The position numbers and the translations under genes are program-made. A stretch of 38,809 nt of DNA from Methanolacinia sp964465295. GTDB taxonomy: Archaea > Halobacteriota > Methanomicrobia > Methanomicrobiales > Methanomicrobiaceae. This document shows, piece by piece, positions 24,455-32,081 of the stretch (positions are counted from its first letter, which is position 1; the number at the start of each line of letters is the position of its first letter). The notes below the pieces were generated by a model. The model ran no database searches, was not told where the DNA came from, and saw nothing but the letters and a program-made list of their open reading frames with translations. The stretch is from contig CAYXKC010000006.1 of NCBI GenBank assembly GCA_964465295.1, forward strand, positions 1 through 38,809. Reading direction: 5' to 3'.

Positions 24455-24985
24455 TTGAGAAAAAAGAATAAATTGAAACAGCCTGAATATTTTGGGGATG
24501 CCACATCCAACACCACAGGGCACATACTCTGTGTTGCGATTACGGTTCTGCTTTCGCTTATTGTCCTTATTATGGTAATGAGCTTTGAAATACCCGAGTT
24601 CAGGCTACCGGAAGAAATACCCTGCATATTTCAAATTCAGGACGTGAACAGCGAATTCCCGAAATATGAAAGTATAATAAAACTGAAAAATGTAGGAGAT
24701 GAATCTTATGAAAACGATATGCTCAGGTGTAATATCTATATCAACAATGAACCATCCGGCTGTGTCATAAAAACGATGAATGGCCACAAATTTATAAATA
24801 CGGTTCATTTCGGTGTACAAACCATAAGCAAAGGAGGTTGTAAGGATAAATATTGGTATCCAAAGCAAATTATCGATCTGGATCTTTCAAATTCGAAAAT
24901 AAAAAAGGGCGACGATGTCAGGGTCGATATAATCTGGAAACCGGAGAACAGGGTAATATCAACGGATGAATATCACGTGTACTGA
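24455..24985 (+). CDS. Type IV pilin-like / membrane-anchored protein
   Basis: A 176-residue protein with a short basic head (MRKKNKLKQPEYFGDATSNT), one hydrophobic helix (GHILCVAITVLLSLIVLIMV) and an extracellular beta-rich domain. The pattern recalls the archaeal pilin N-terminal domain, in which a V-x-V-x-L-M-V-A-I-T-V-like helix follows the head, but a clear prepilin peptidase site is not evident. The start is TTG 24455 with no good ribosome site, so it is uncertain. The gene is visibly more AT-rich than its neighbours, which may indicate transfer or relaxed selection. Confidence 0.5.
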   Translation: MRKKNKLKQPEYFGDATSNTTGHILCVAITVLLSLIVLIMVMSFEIPEFRLPEEIPCIFQIQDVNSEFPKYESIIKLKNVGDESYENDMLRCNIYINNEPSGCVIKTMNGHKFINTVHFGVQTISKGGCKDKYWYPKQIIDLDLSNSKIKKGDDVRVDIIWKPENRVISTDEYHVY

Positions 24986-25032
24986 CAGGGTGGATATTTT
25001 AATCCCGGAGCAGTTCAAATAATCTGGATATC

Positions 25033-25401
25033 ATGAGAGTCAACCTGAAGAGATACGGTCTATACCTTATAAGATGGCAGCTTTCGACACCGATACTTGC
25101 AGGAGTCGGGATCGTACTCGCTTCGATGGGGCAGATCGTAGCGGCGATAATCGCAAACCTCATTGGCGGCCTGATCTTTTTCTGGGTCGACAGGTTCATC
25201 TTCACATCACGTTCCCTTGCCGCACAATGGGAGGTAAAAGAGAATATCCGGTGCGTCGACTGCGGCAAAACCACAAGGGGTTACAGGCTCGTTAAAACCG
25301 GGACATACGACCGTTCAGAGGATAAGGAGCCTGAATTCAGGTGTGAAGAGTGTTCGATAAAAAAATCCCGGGACTTAAAGGAGAAAGGGTTCGATCACTG
25401 A
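25033..25401 (+). CDS. Small membrane protein with a C-terminal zinc ribbon
   Basis: A 122-residue protein with two hydrophobic segments (about residues 20-37 and 38-54, PILAGVGIVLASMGQIVAAI then IANLIGGLIFFWVDRF) and a cytoplasmic tail carrying two CxxC pairs, RCVDCGK and FRCEECS, spaced about 27 residues apart like a zinc ribbon. Function unknown. The start at ATG 25033 is plausible. The 3' end overlaps the convergent DUF99 gene by 7 bp. Confidence 0.65.
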   Translation: MRVNLKRYGLYLIRWQLSTPILAGVGIVLASMGQIVAAIIANLIGGLIFFWVDRFIFTSRSLAAQWEVKENIRCVDCGKTTRGYRLVKTGTYDRSEDKEPEFRCEECSIKKSRDLKEKGFDH

Positions 25402-25961
25402 ACCTGCGACTTCATCAAGGCCCGTGCAACTATCCCTGCAACCCTGAGAGGTTCGGGGATCCTTCCCTCTTTTGTAAACGAACTGCAAACCGCCCCTGCC
25501 GTATCAAAATCTATACCCCACGACCGGATATAAATCTCATATCCTGTCTTAAGCATGTGCCGCCTTCTTTTTCCAAGCTTTTCGTATGCCAAAAGCCTCT
25601 CTTCATCCCCGGGAAAATGATGCCCGATATCCCCAAAAAGACCCTCCGAGTCCTCATAAGTAACCCCGATAACAGGGATCCCGGTCATCTGGAAGATTCT
25701 TTCCGGATCGACAATATTGAACCATGATATAACACATCCGGACAGCATGATATAATTGATATCTCTCCTTTGAAGAGAATCAAAAATATCCATGATCCCG
25801 TCGGTCGCGTCCATCCCCCCGACAGTTGAATACCCGAACGCAGCCCCGTCAATTACCTGGTCCCTTCTCATCACGATCCCCGCAAGGACTGATTTACTTG
25901 CGCCCTGAACGAAACTCTCGGCAATACCAAGAACGCGAACCCCGGATTTCAACGTTTTCAT
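25395..25961 (-). CDS. DUF99 (UPF0215) family protein
   Basis: A 188-residue soluble protein matching the archaeal DUF99 family: VRVLGIAESF at the N-terminus, VDGAAFGYSTVGGMDATDGI-like sequence (here IDGAAFGYSTVGGMDATDGI), and GIPVIGVTYEDSEG. The family is related in fold to endonuclease V and RNase H-like proteins, but no activity is established to my knowledge. It is divergent from the AglJ-like gene, 39 nt away, and convergent with the zinc-ribbon gene. Confidence 0.82.
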   Translation of the reverse strand: MKTLKSGVRVLGIAESFVQGASKSVLAGIVMRRDQVIDGAAFGYSTVGGMDATDGIMDIFDSLQRRDINYIMLSGCVISWFNIVDPERIFQMTGIPVIGVTYEDSEGLFGDIGHHFPGDEERLLAYEKLGKRRRHMLKTGYEIYIRSWGIDFDTAGAVCSSFTKEGRIPEPLRVAGIVARALMKSQVQ

Positions 25962-26000
25962 GAAAGGTCTTATGAATGTGGATTTTAATATAATGTATCA

Positions 26001-26927
26001 ATGGTTATAAACAAGGATGAAGTGTGCATATTCATCCCGACTCTCAACGAAGCCCCGACAATAGGAGACCTCGTCCGTTCTTTTAAAGACGAAGGTTATC
26101 AGAATATACTTGTTCTCGACGGAAACAGCACCGATAAAACCGCCGAAATCGCAAAAAGTGAAGGCGCTTCGGTATATCTCCAGGAAAGAGGAAAAGGAAA
26201 GGGAAATGCAATAATCGAGGCATTCGATTATATCGAACAGCCATATGTCCTCATGCTCGACGGTGACGGGACATACGTCCCTGAAGACGCGGAGAAGATG
26301 CTCGAACCGCTCTTCAACGGGTCAGATCATGTCATCGGAAACCGCCTGAACCTCTTTGACCCGGGCGCACTGAGCAGGATGAATCATTTCGGAAACCAGG
26401 TGATAAACTACCTCTTCAAGGTCGCACACGGAACGTATCTCTATGATATCCTCTCGGGATACCGGGCTTTTACTCTCGAATCCTTAAAAAACCTCAACTT
26501 AAAAGAGGCAGGTTTCGAGATTGAGACTGAGATGTCTGCAGAGATCGTCAGGAACGAGCAGAAAATAAAGATTGTCGATGTCCATTACAGGGAGAGACCC
26601 GGGACAAAGACCAAACTCAGGCCTTTGAGAGACGGTGCAAAGATAATTTCGGCAGTCTGGAGGCTTGCAAAGATCAGCAACCCCATATTTTATTTCGGGG
26701 TGATAGGTATCGTAATTTCGATATTAGGGGTGCTGCTCGGGGTCTATGTTGCACTGGACTGGTTCAAGGGCATAACCCATACCGAGATGACGATACTTAC
26801 CGTTCTCCTGATACTGATAGGTTTTCAGATATTCATGTTCGGCGTTATCGCCGATATGCTCGTTTCATTCAACAGGGAACTGAGAAATGAGATTCAAAGG
26901 CTCCGGCCCCCGAATCCGCCAAGATAA
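26001..26927 (+). CDS. aglJ: AglJ-type dolichyl-phosphate glycosyltransferase
   Basis: This family 2 glycosyltransferase adds the first sugar to dolichol phosphate in archaeal protein N-glycosylation. The 308-residue protein has a GT-A domain with IPTLNEAPTIGDLV, LVLDGNSTDKTAEIA, the metal-binding MLDGDGTY, and DILSGYRAF with GFEIETEMSAEI, then two C-terminal membrane helices (about 230-252 and 265-288). The architecture fits AglJ and the related Dpm1-like enzymes; exact sugar specificity cannot be read. Translation starts at ATG 26001 without an obvious ribosome site, suggesting a leaderless mRNA. Its last 34 bp overlap the convergent aldolase gene. Confidence 0.85.
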   Translation: MVINKDEVCIFIPTLNEAPTIGDLVRSFKDEGYQNILVLDGNSTDKTAEIAKSEGASVYLQERGKGKGNAIIEAFDYIEQPYVLMLDGDGTYVPEDAEKMLEPLFNGSDHVIGNRLNLFDPGALSRMNHFGNQVINYLFKVAHGTYLYDILSGYRAFTLESLKNLNLKEAGFEIETEMSAEIVRNEQKIKIVDVHYRERPGTKTKLRPLRDGAKIISAVWRLAKISNPIFYFGVIGIVISILGVLLGVYVALDWFKGITHTEMTILTVLLILIGFQIFMFGVIADMLVSFNRELRNEIQRLRPPNPPR

Positions 26928-27439
26928 TACAAAACCCTGCAGCTGTGCCCGGCAACCGAGGTGAGGATATAAGCCTCCCTTAAATCTCTCCCTTTTGCAA
27001 AAGTGCCATGACCCCTGGCCAATACCACGGGGTTTGAAGCAAGTGCAGCTGAGACATTCTTCGCAAGCTCCATTGTTCCGGGCTCCCCCTCAACGACCGG
27101 TATAACGGGGGAGAACATCTTTCCTTCACTGTCCGATGGAATAATCTCATTATAAATTAGTGATGCGGCAATCGAGAACGGCGGATGGGCATGCACTATC
27201 GCACCCGCATCGCATGACCGGTAAGTCTCATAATGAACCTTCCACTCGCTCGAGGCCCCGTCTTCAGGAACACCGTCATCCCCGACAAATCTCAGGTCAT
27301 CCTCTTCATCAAGAGACGAGCCGGTTGAGGTTATCAAAAAACCGCCGGCTGTCCGGACGCTCATATTTCCAAAGTTTCCGGCCACGAGACCTTCATTAAA
27401 AAGCCGCTTTCCGATCAGTTCAAACTCCTTATTCTGCAT
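26894..27439 (-). CDS. Class II aldolase/adducin family protein (fuculose-phosphate aldolase-like)
   Basis: A 181-residue zinc-dependent aldolase fold. It has GLVAGNFGNMSVR at the N-terminus, ITSTGSS, the zinc-binding IVHAHPPFS (H-x-H), and a further His in LARGHGTFAKG. The related Methanocaldococcus enzyme (MJ1418) is a fuculose-1-phosphate aldolase that has been linked to lactaldehyde supply for coenzyme F420; the role here is by analogy. The ATG at 27439 lies inside the end of the glycosylase gene (25-bp overlap), so translation is probably coupled. Confidence 0.85.
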   Translation of the reverse strand: MQNKEFELIGKRLFNEGLVAGNFGNMSVRTAGGFLITSTGSSLDEEDDLRFVGDDGVPEDGASSEWKVHYETYRSCDAGAIVHAHPPFSIAASLIYNEIIPSDSEGKMFSPVIPVVEGEPGTMELAKNVSAALASNPVVLARGHGTFAKGRDLREAYILTSVAGHSCRVLYYLGGFGGRSL

Positions 27440-28050
27440 TCCTCACATCTCTTTTTTACACAGTATTCCTTGGCATATTCAACAAACCAGCCGTGACATT
27501 TCTTATACATATCAGCCGATCCGGGGAGAACCTTCTCGAACAATTCCTTAAGCTGTTCATTCTTTAAATCAATACCTGCACAGCCCGCTATCCTTACCGT
27601 ATAGAGATCGATCACATAGCTCGGCATATCAAGACCGTAGCAAAGGATACTGTCGGCGGTTTCAGGACCGATTCCTTTGACATCCAAAAGCCCCCGCCTG
27701 AGAGTTCCCGGAGGAATATTCCGCAATTCGCATACGCCTCCCATAGATTCGACAAATTCTGACAGGTTCTTAAGACGCCCGGTTTTAAGCCTGTAGTACC
27801 CCGTACACCGGACAGCGTCCATGATAACCTCATCATCGGCGATGCGGAGATCCTCAATGGTTCTTATTCCCGCTTCATCAAGTTTTAAAAGAGCCTTCTC
27901 AACATTCTCCCACCTTGTCTGCTGGGCTAAAACCGCACCGATAATTATACTGTCGCAATCCCCGGGCCACCACTCAGCCTGACCGTAGATGCTGTTTAAA
28001 AACGATATTATTTTTTTTAAAATTATTTCATGCTGATTATCGGGATCCAT
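27415..28050 (-). CDS. HhH-GPD DNA glycosylase, MpgII/MagIII-like
   Basis: A 211-residue base-excision repair glycosylase. The helix-hairpin-helix is in LLDVKGIGPETADSILCYGL, followed by the catalytic Asp in SYVIDLYTVR. The lysine that endonuclease III uses for AP lyase activity (G-x-K-T-A) is Glu here (GPETA), which makes it a monofunctional glycosylase, and the GIGxETADSILxY sequence matches the 3-methyladenine glycosylases MpgII and MagIII. The C-terminus has EYCVKKRCEECRI, a shortened cysteine group like the Fe-S loop. It lies 7 nt after the thioredoxin stop. Confidence 0.8.
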   Translation of the reverse strand: MDPDNQHEIILKKIISFLNSIYGQAEWWPGDCDSIIIGAVLAQQTRWENVEKALLKLDEAGIRTIEDLRIADDEVIMDAVRCTGYYRLKTGRLKNLSEFVESMGGVCELRNIPPGTLRRGLLDVKGIGPETADSILCYGLDMPSYVIDLYTVRIAGCAGIDLKNEQLKELFEKVLPGSADMYKKCHGWFVEYAKEYCVKKRCEECRIRSLN

Positions 28051-28057
28051 CGGTTGA

Positions 28058-28330
28058 TTAATCGATAAGAGCCTTCAACAGGCTTTCAAGAGTATCTGCC
28101 GGGGTTACTCCCTCAAGACGGTGCTCAATCTTTCCCGATTTCTCGATTACAAGCGTAGGCACGACCTGCACCCCGTATTTCATGGCGAGATCCATATTAT
28201 CGTCTACATCCACCTTCTTTATCTCGATGGAATCGCCCATCTTCTCACCCAGCTGTTCAAGAATCGGGGTCTGCATCCTGCAGGGCCCGCACCAGTCGGC
28301 ATAAAAATCTATTAAAACGGGTTTTGACAT
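28058..28330 (-). CDS. trx: Thioredoxin
   Basis: A 90-residue thioredoxin with the redox-active WCGPC motif in YADWCGPCRMQTPILEQL, the cis-proline region VQVVPTLVIEKSG and the GVTPADTLESLL C-terminus. I chose ATG 28330 (MSKPVLIDFYADW) because GAGG lies 10 nt upstream; a TTG at 28339 would overlap the start of that spacer. It is the first gene of a three-gene group with the DNA glycosylase and the aldolase, which do not share an obvious pathway. Confidence 0.92.
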   Translation of the reverse strand: MSKPVLIDFYADWCGPCRMQTPILEQLGEKMGDSIEIKKVDVDDNMDLAMKYGVQVVPTLVIEKSGKIEHRLEGVTPADTLESLLKALID

Positions 28331-28427
28331 TTTATTCAATCCTCTGATAGAGAAAAGGTCGAGTATAATTATAAATTTTACTCTTTGAAGGAATTAAAAA
28401 AAAAGTTATTAAAAAATATTTGTATCA

Positions 28428-29894
28428 TCAGGACGGCTTCTTTGAAAGAACTGCCATAATGATCTTTCCATATGCCGGCCTTGTTATGACGACACCAATA
28501 AGAACACCAAGTATCGTGATGATCGCAAACCCTTTCAGGGTCGAGAGATCCATGAGGGCAAGAGGAAGCATTGCAAATATAGTCGTTGAAGCCGCAACGG
28601 TGATTATTCCAAGAGCGCGTTTGAACCGCTTCAGGTAAAGGTTCGGTGAAGGCACCCTTCCTTCATGGAGCACTTCATCGGTGATAACCACAAGCTGATC
28701 TATTCCCGTTCCGATTACCGCAATAAGTCCTGCAATACTTGCAAGATCAAGCTGCTGGATATATCTTGCAACGCCAAGCAGGATCACTATCTCCGATAGG
28801 TTGATCAAAATCATCGGGACGACGATCGAAGGCTCCCTGTACCTGTAGTATACCATTACTGCAACTGCAAGAAGCCCGATTATTGCCGCTACAATACATA
28901 CGGTCTTGATGAAACCTCCTCTTTCCGCAGTGACAGAGCTTGAGCCTGCAATCTCGACATCAACAGGCAGAGCGCCGGCCCGCAGGTGGATCTCAAGGGC
29001 CTCGGCCTCTTTATATCCCTCTTCCCCGTAGCCTGTCGAGGCTTTAAGATCGTTTACAGGTCTCCGTGCAATCTGGGCTGCAAGATCGGGAGACAGGGGG
29101 GCATTGTATACGGGTTCGCCGTCGAGGATCATCATAAGGAAATGGGAATCAGGATCGCTAACCGCTCCGTACTTTATGCACGCATCCCTGAGCGCTTCGG
29201 CGCCTTCTGCGCTAAGTGTAAAACCGACGCCCCAGTAATCGTTTTGTTGTGACGGGTTATCCACGGATGTAACTGCATCCCCGAACAGTACATGCTCGGT
29301 CTCGTTGCCCGTGGTTACGATCCTTATCTCGAATTTACCCTGGGAACTGACAATGTCCTGGGCGGTATTGATGTCGGTTCCGGCAAGCTCCACGCGGATA
29401 TACTTCGTGACATCGTTAAGGCCCGTCATCGTGTTTATTTTGACGTCCTTTGTTCCAAGTGTGTTGACCTTGTCTTCAAGAATGTCTTTTACAGTATCTG
29501 CAGTCTCTTTTGAGATCCCCTGCTCATAAGTGACCAGCTTCGCACCCATCTCACCAAGTATCCCTTCAAGTTCATCCCTTGTATAATACTTGCGGATCTC
29601 GACGGAATTGGATTTTACAGGTATCACTTCAGCATCGATTCTGGCTGATAGTTCCTGTATGAACTCAGACTGGGTCATCTCTGTCTCGTAGCTGATGACC
29701 TCCGACCTGAAGGATAACTGTATCCATGATCCTCCGACAAGGTCGAGCCCCAGCTGAACGTTTCCGCCAATTCCCTTGTCAAGTGCGGGAGGAAGGGCAT
29801 ATATGCTCAAAACTGAAAGAACGACCAGTAAAAGTACGATTAAGACCTGCCAGTCGGAAAAGATCTTTGCCAGTGTGCTCTTCTCTTCGGCCAT
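28428..29894 (-). CDS. secD: Protein-export membrane protein SecD
   Basis: SecD, with SecF, uses ion flow to help the Sec translocon release exported proteins. The 488-residue protein has an N-terminal membrane helix (WQVLIVLLLVVLSVLSIYAL), the D1 motif GLDLVGGSWIQL, a large external domain, and five further helices including GFIKTVCIVAAIIGLLAVAV and the conserved GTGIDQLVVITDEV. Its ATG overlaps the secF stop (TAATG), so the two are cotranslated, in the archaeal order secF then secD. Confidence 0.93.
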   Translation of the reverse strand: MAEEKSTLAKIFSDWQVLIVLLLVVLSVLSIYALPPALDKGIGGNVQLGLDLVGGSWIQLSFRSEVISYETEMTQSEFIQELSARIDAEVIPVKSNSVEIRKYYTRDELEGILGEMGAKLVTYEQGISKETADTVKDILEDKVNTLGTKDVKINTMTGLNDVTKYIRVELAGTDINTAQDIVSSQGKFEIRIVTTGNETEHVLFGDAVTSVDNPSQQNDYWGVGFTLSAEGAEALRDACIKYGAVSDPDSHFLMMILDGEPVYNAPLSPDLAAQIARRPVNDLKASTGYGEEGYKEAEALEIHLRAGALPVDVEIAGSSSVTAERGGFIKTVCIVAAIIGLLAVAVMVYYRYREPSIVVPMILINLSEIVILLGVARYIQQLDLASIAGLIAVIGTGIDQLVVITDEVLHEGRVPSPNLYLKRFKRALGIITVAASTTIFAMLPLALMDLSTLKGFAIITILGVLIGVVITRPAYGKIIMAVLSKKPS

Positions 29895-30742
29895 TATTTC
29901 CCACCCCTGTTAATGTACCATTTCAATAGTCCTGCATTCAGCATCCAGGTATTCATCATATCCACGATCAACCCGAGAATCAGGACAGCCGATATATCCC
30001 TGATGAGTGTAACCTGGCCGAAAGAAAATATGATAAACATGACAACAACCGCAGTCAGTGTCGTAGTCGTCATTATTATTCCGGTCCTGAATGCCCCGGC
30101 GAACTTCTGGTCAACCTTTCCCTGTCTCTTCAAAAGCCGGGTTGTAAGCAGTATATCGCTGTCGACCGAATAACCGATAAGCATCAGGAGTGCGGCAGTC
30201 GTACCAAGTGATAGGGTGATCCCGAATACATCCATCAGTGCCGCGGTGATTGCAATGTCCGAGAGTGCGGATATAACAACAGCGACGGACGGGATGAAAG
30301 TCCTGAAGAATACAAAGACGACTATGGCCATTAGAACAAAGGCGAATAAAAGCGCCCACATGGCCTGCGACTGGAGGGTCTTTCCGAATGTCTCCCCCAT
30401 CTGGTAGATTGTCGCGTCAGGATATTTTGCCGATACATGATCGGTCAGCTCCTTAAAACTGTCGCCATCCATGTAATCGAAGACAAGGTACCCGTTTTCA
30501 ATATCGCTCCCGGCATCTTTTAACGGATATCCGGCAAAATATTCCTCAATCTCCGCAACAGAACCGTGAGTTGACAATGTCACGGAAACACCTCCTGCAA
30601 AATCAATTCCCGGTTCAACGGGCATACCGGTTGTAACGGTGTTGAACGCAAGGAAAATTACAGAAAGGATCAGCAGAGCCAGAGGCAGTGCAACCATCTG
30701 TTTTGGTTCGTATCTATTGATATCATAGGTAAATTTACCCAT
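29894..30742 (-). CDS. secF: Protein-export membrane protein SecF
   Basis: The 282-residue partner of SecD. It has an N-terminal helix (MVALPLALLILSVIFLAFNT), the D1-type signature PGIDFAGGVSVTLS, a short external domain and five more helices, with LMLIGYSVDSDILLTTRLL and a final MNTWMLNAGLLKW. The frame stays open further upstream, but MGKFTYDINRYEPKQ at 30742 is the expected N-terminus. AGGT touches the ATG directly, so the ribosome site is unusual and translation may be leaderless. Confidence 0.92.
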   Translation of the reverse strand: MGKFTYDINRYEPKQMVALPLALLILSVIFLAFNTVTTGMPVEPGIDFAGGVSVTLSTHGSVAEIEEYFAGYPLKDAGSDIENGYLVFDYMDGDSFKELTDHVSAKYPDATIYQMGETFGKTLQSQAMWALLFAFVLMAIVVFVFFRTFIPSVAVVISALSDIAITAALMDVFGITLSLGTTAALLMLIGYSVDSDILLTTRLLKRQGKVDQKFAGAFRTGIIMTTTTLTAVVVMFIIFSFGQVTLIRDISAVLILGLIVDMMNTWMLNAGLLKWYINRGGK

Positions 30743-31012
30743 ACCTAAAAGTTGTCTACGAGAGTGATTAAAGGATTTGGTATGTGCCGTAAATATCCGC
30801 GCGAAAAAAAATATTATCCGGCTTATAAAATGCACATTTATAATTATACCCGGCAGGAAAAATATCATCCCGGTCAAACTCACTGATACCCTGAATTAAA
30901 ATCCGATCTCCATTTTAAGCCTGCAAAACACGCGTTCATCAGGTCAATAAAAAATCATTCCGGCGGGTTCAGGAAGAAAATTATAAATACAATTCAAATT
31001 AATCAGTTCATC

Positions 31013-31327
31013 ATGAGATCAGCGGCTGATCTAAAGAAAGAGATTGAAATGCGTCTCAGGAATTACCTATCCAGGGACAAAAACGGCATCCGCCGTGAGC
31101 TGCTGAAGATCTTCGTCAGGGCAAGATCCCTGACAGTGGCCGAGACGCATGAGAAGTTAAAGGAAAAATTCTCTGTTACATACCAGTCTATTGCCTCGAT
31201 GGTGGGAACAATTGCATCAAGAATTGGTATCTTCCATATAATCAAGGAAAAGGACAACGACCAGACCCGCTACGAATTGAAAGAGCAGTATGCAGATATG
31301 GTAGCAAGACTTGTCGTTCCTGCATAG
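31013..31327 (+). CDS. Small winged-helix-like protein, probable DUF2551
   Basis: A 104-residue soluble protein of methanogen type: RSAADLKKEIEMRLRNYLSR, then DKNGIRRELLKIFVRARSLT, VAETHEKLKEKFSVTYQSIA and a wing-like KEKDNDQTRYELKE. The arrangement suggests a winged helix, and I believe it is DUF2551, which is limited to methanogens and relatives. Targets are unknown. No ribosome site is seen before ATG 31013; the mRNA may be leaderless, with ATAAATAC about 30 nt upstream as a TATA box. Confidence 0.65.
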   Translation: MRSAADLKKEIEMRLRNYLSRDKNGIRRELLKIFVRARSLTVAETHEKLKEKFSVTYQSIASMVGTIASRIGIFHIIKEKDNDQTRYELKEQYADMVARLVVPA

Positions 31328-31377
31328 ATTGAAAAAAGGCAAACCTATTTCACTTTTTTTAACTAAAGATCAGGGGA

Positions 31378-31638
31378 ATGGAATACCAGCAATATCCTTC
31401 AAAGACTATCAGGGTCACCGATGAAGTAAGAAGTTATATTCTCGACAAAAAGAGAAATTTCAGGATATGTACCTCGTGTGGGGGCCCGATTCTTCTTTCA
31501 ACCAGCGTCAAACCACCCAAATCAACAGATATTGAAATTTACGTGGATGACTATATCATCTATGTCTCGATGTACCAGGCGCGTTTCATGGATACGATAA
31601 ACATGGATATGATCCCGCAGTACTGCGACTTTTTTTAA
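31378..31638 (+). CDS. Small conserved-looking protein with a CxxC motif
   Basis: An 86-residue protein that I do not recognise. It has a single CTSCGGPILL motif near residue 32, followed by strand-like segments (DIEIYVDDYIIYVSMYQARF) and an aromatic end QYCDFF. One CxxC pair alone cannot form a full zinc site unless it dimerises. AGGGGA lies almost against the ATG. It lies between the winged-helix gene and archease, 24 nt before the latter, so it may belong to the RNA-repair transcript. Confidence 0.5.
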   Translation: MEYQQYPSKTIRVTDEVRSYILDKKRNFRICTSCGGPILLSTSVKPPKSTDIEIYVDDYIIYVSMYQARFMDTINMDMIPQYCDFF

Positions 31639-31662
31639 TACAAAACCACACATTTATACAAA

Positions 31663-32070
31663 ATGCCATTCGAAGAACTGAATCATACTGCAGATTACCT
31701 CTTCAGGTGTACGGGAAGCACTATCGAAGAGCTGTTTGCTTCCGCTTCAATGGCGATGTTCTCCCTGATGTTCGATGAAAGAGACGAAGGCCCTGTAAAG
31801 ATCGAAATAAGTCTCGAGGCAGCCGATTACGAGACCCTTCTCTACGATCTCTTATCCGAACTTCTCTTCATATCAGAGGTTGAAAGGATCGTTTTTACAG
31901 GAATCGACATAAAAATAAAAGACCATGCCCTAAAGGCCGTTGCAGCCGGCGAAAATTTCGACATGGATAAACACGCCGGGGGAACGGAGATTAAAGGGGT
32001 CTCCAGGTATGAGACGAATATAATCAAAAAAGGCGGTAAATTCCAGGCGGATATAATCTTCGACGTATAA
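31663..32070 (+). CDS. Archease, activator of RtcB
   Basis: Archease promotes the guanylylation and turnover of the RNA ligase RtcB. The 135-residue protein shows the family pattern: FEELNHTADYLFRCTGSTIE at the N-terminus (with the metal-binding His-Thr-Ala-Asp), LLYDLLSELLFISEVERIVF, and the C-terminal GVSRYETNIIKKGGKFQADI, in which metal-binding positions near the end (IIFDV) are retained. It lies 11 nt before rtcB on the same strand. Confidence 0.92.
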   Translation: MPFEELNHTADYLFRCTGSTIEELFASASMAMFSLMFDERDEGPVKIEISLEAADYETLLYDLLSELLFISEVERIVFTGIDIKIKDHALKAVAAGENFDMDKHAGGTEIKGVSRYETNIIKKGGKFQADIIFDV

Positions 32071-32081
32071 AGGAGGCAGAG

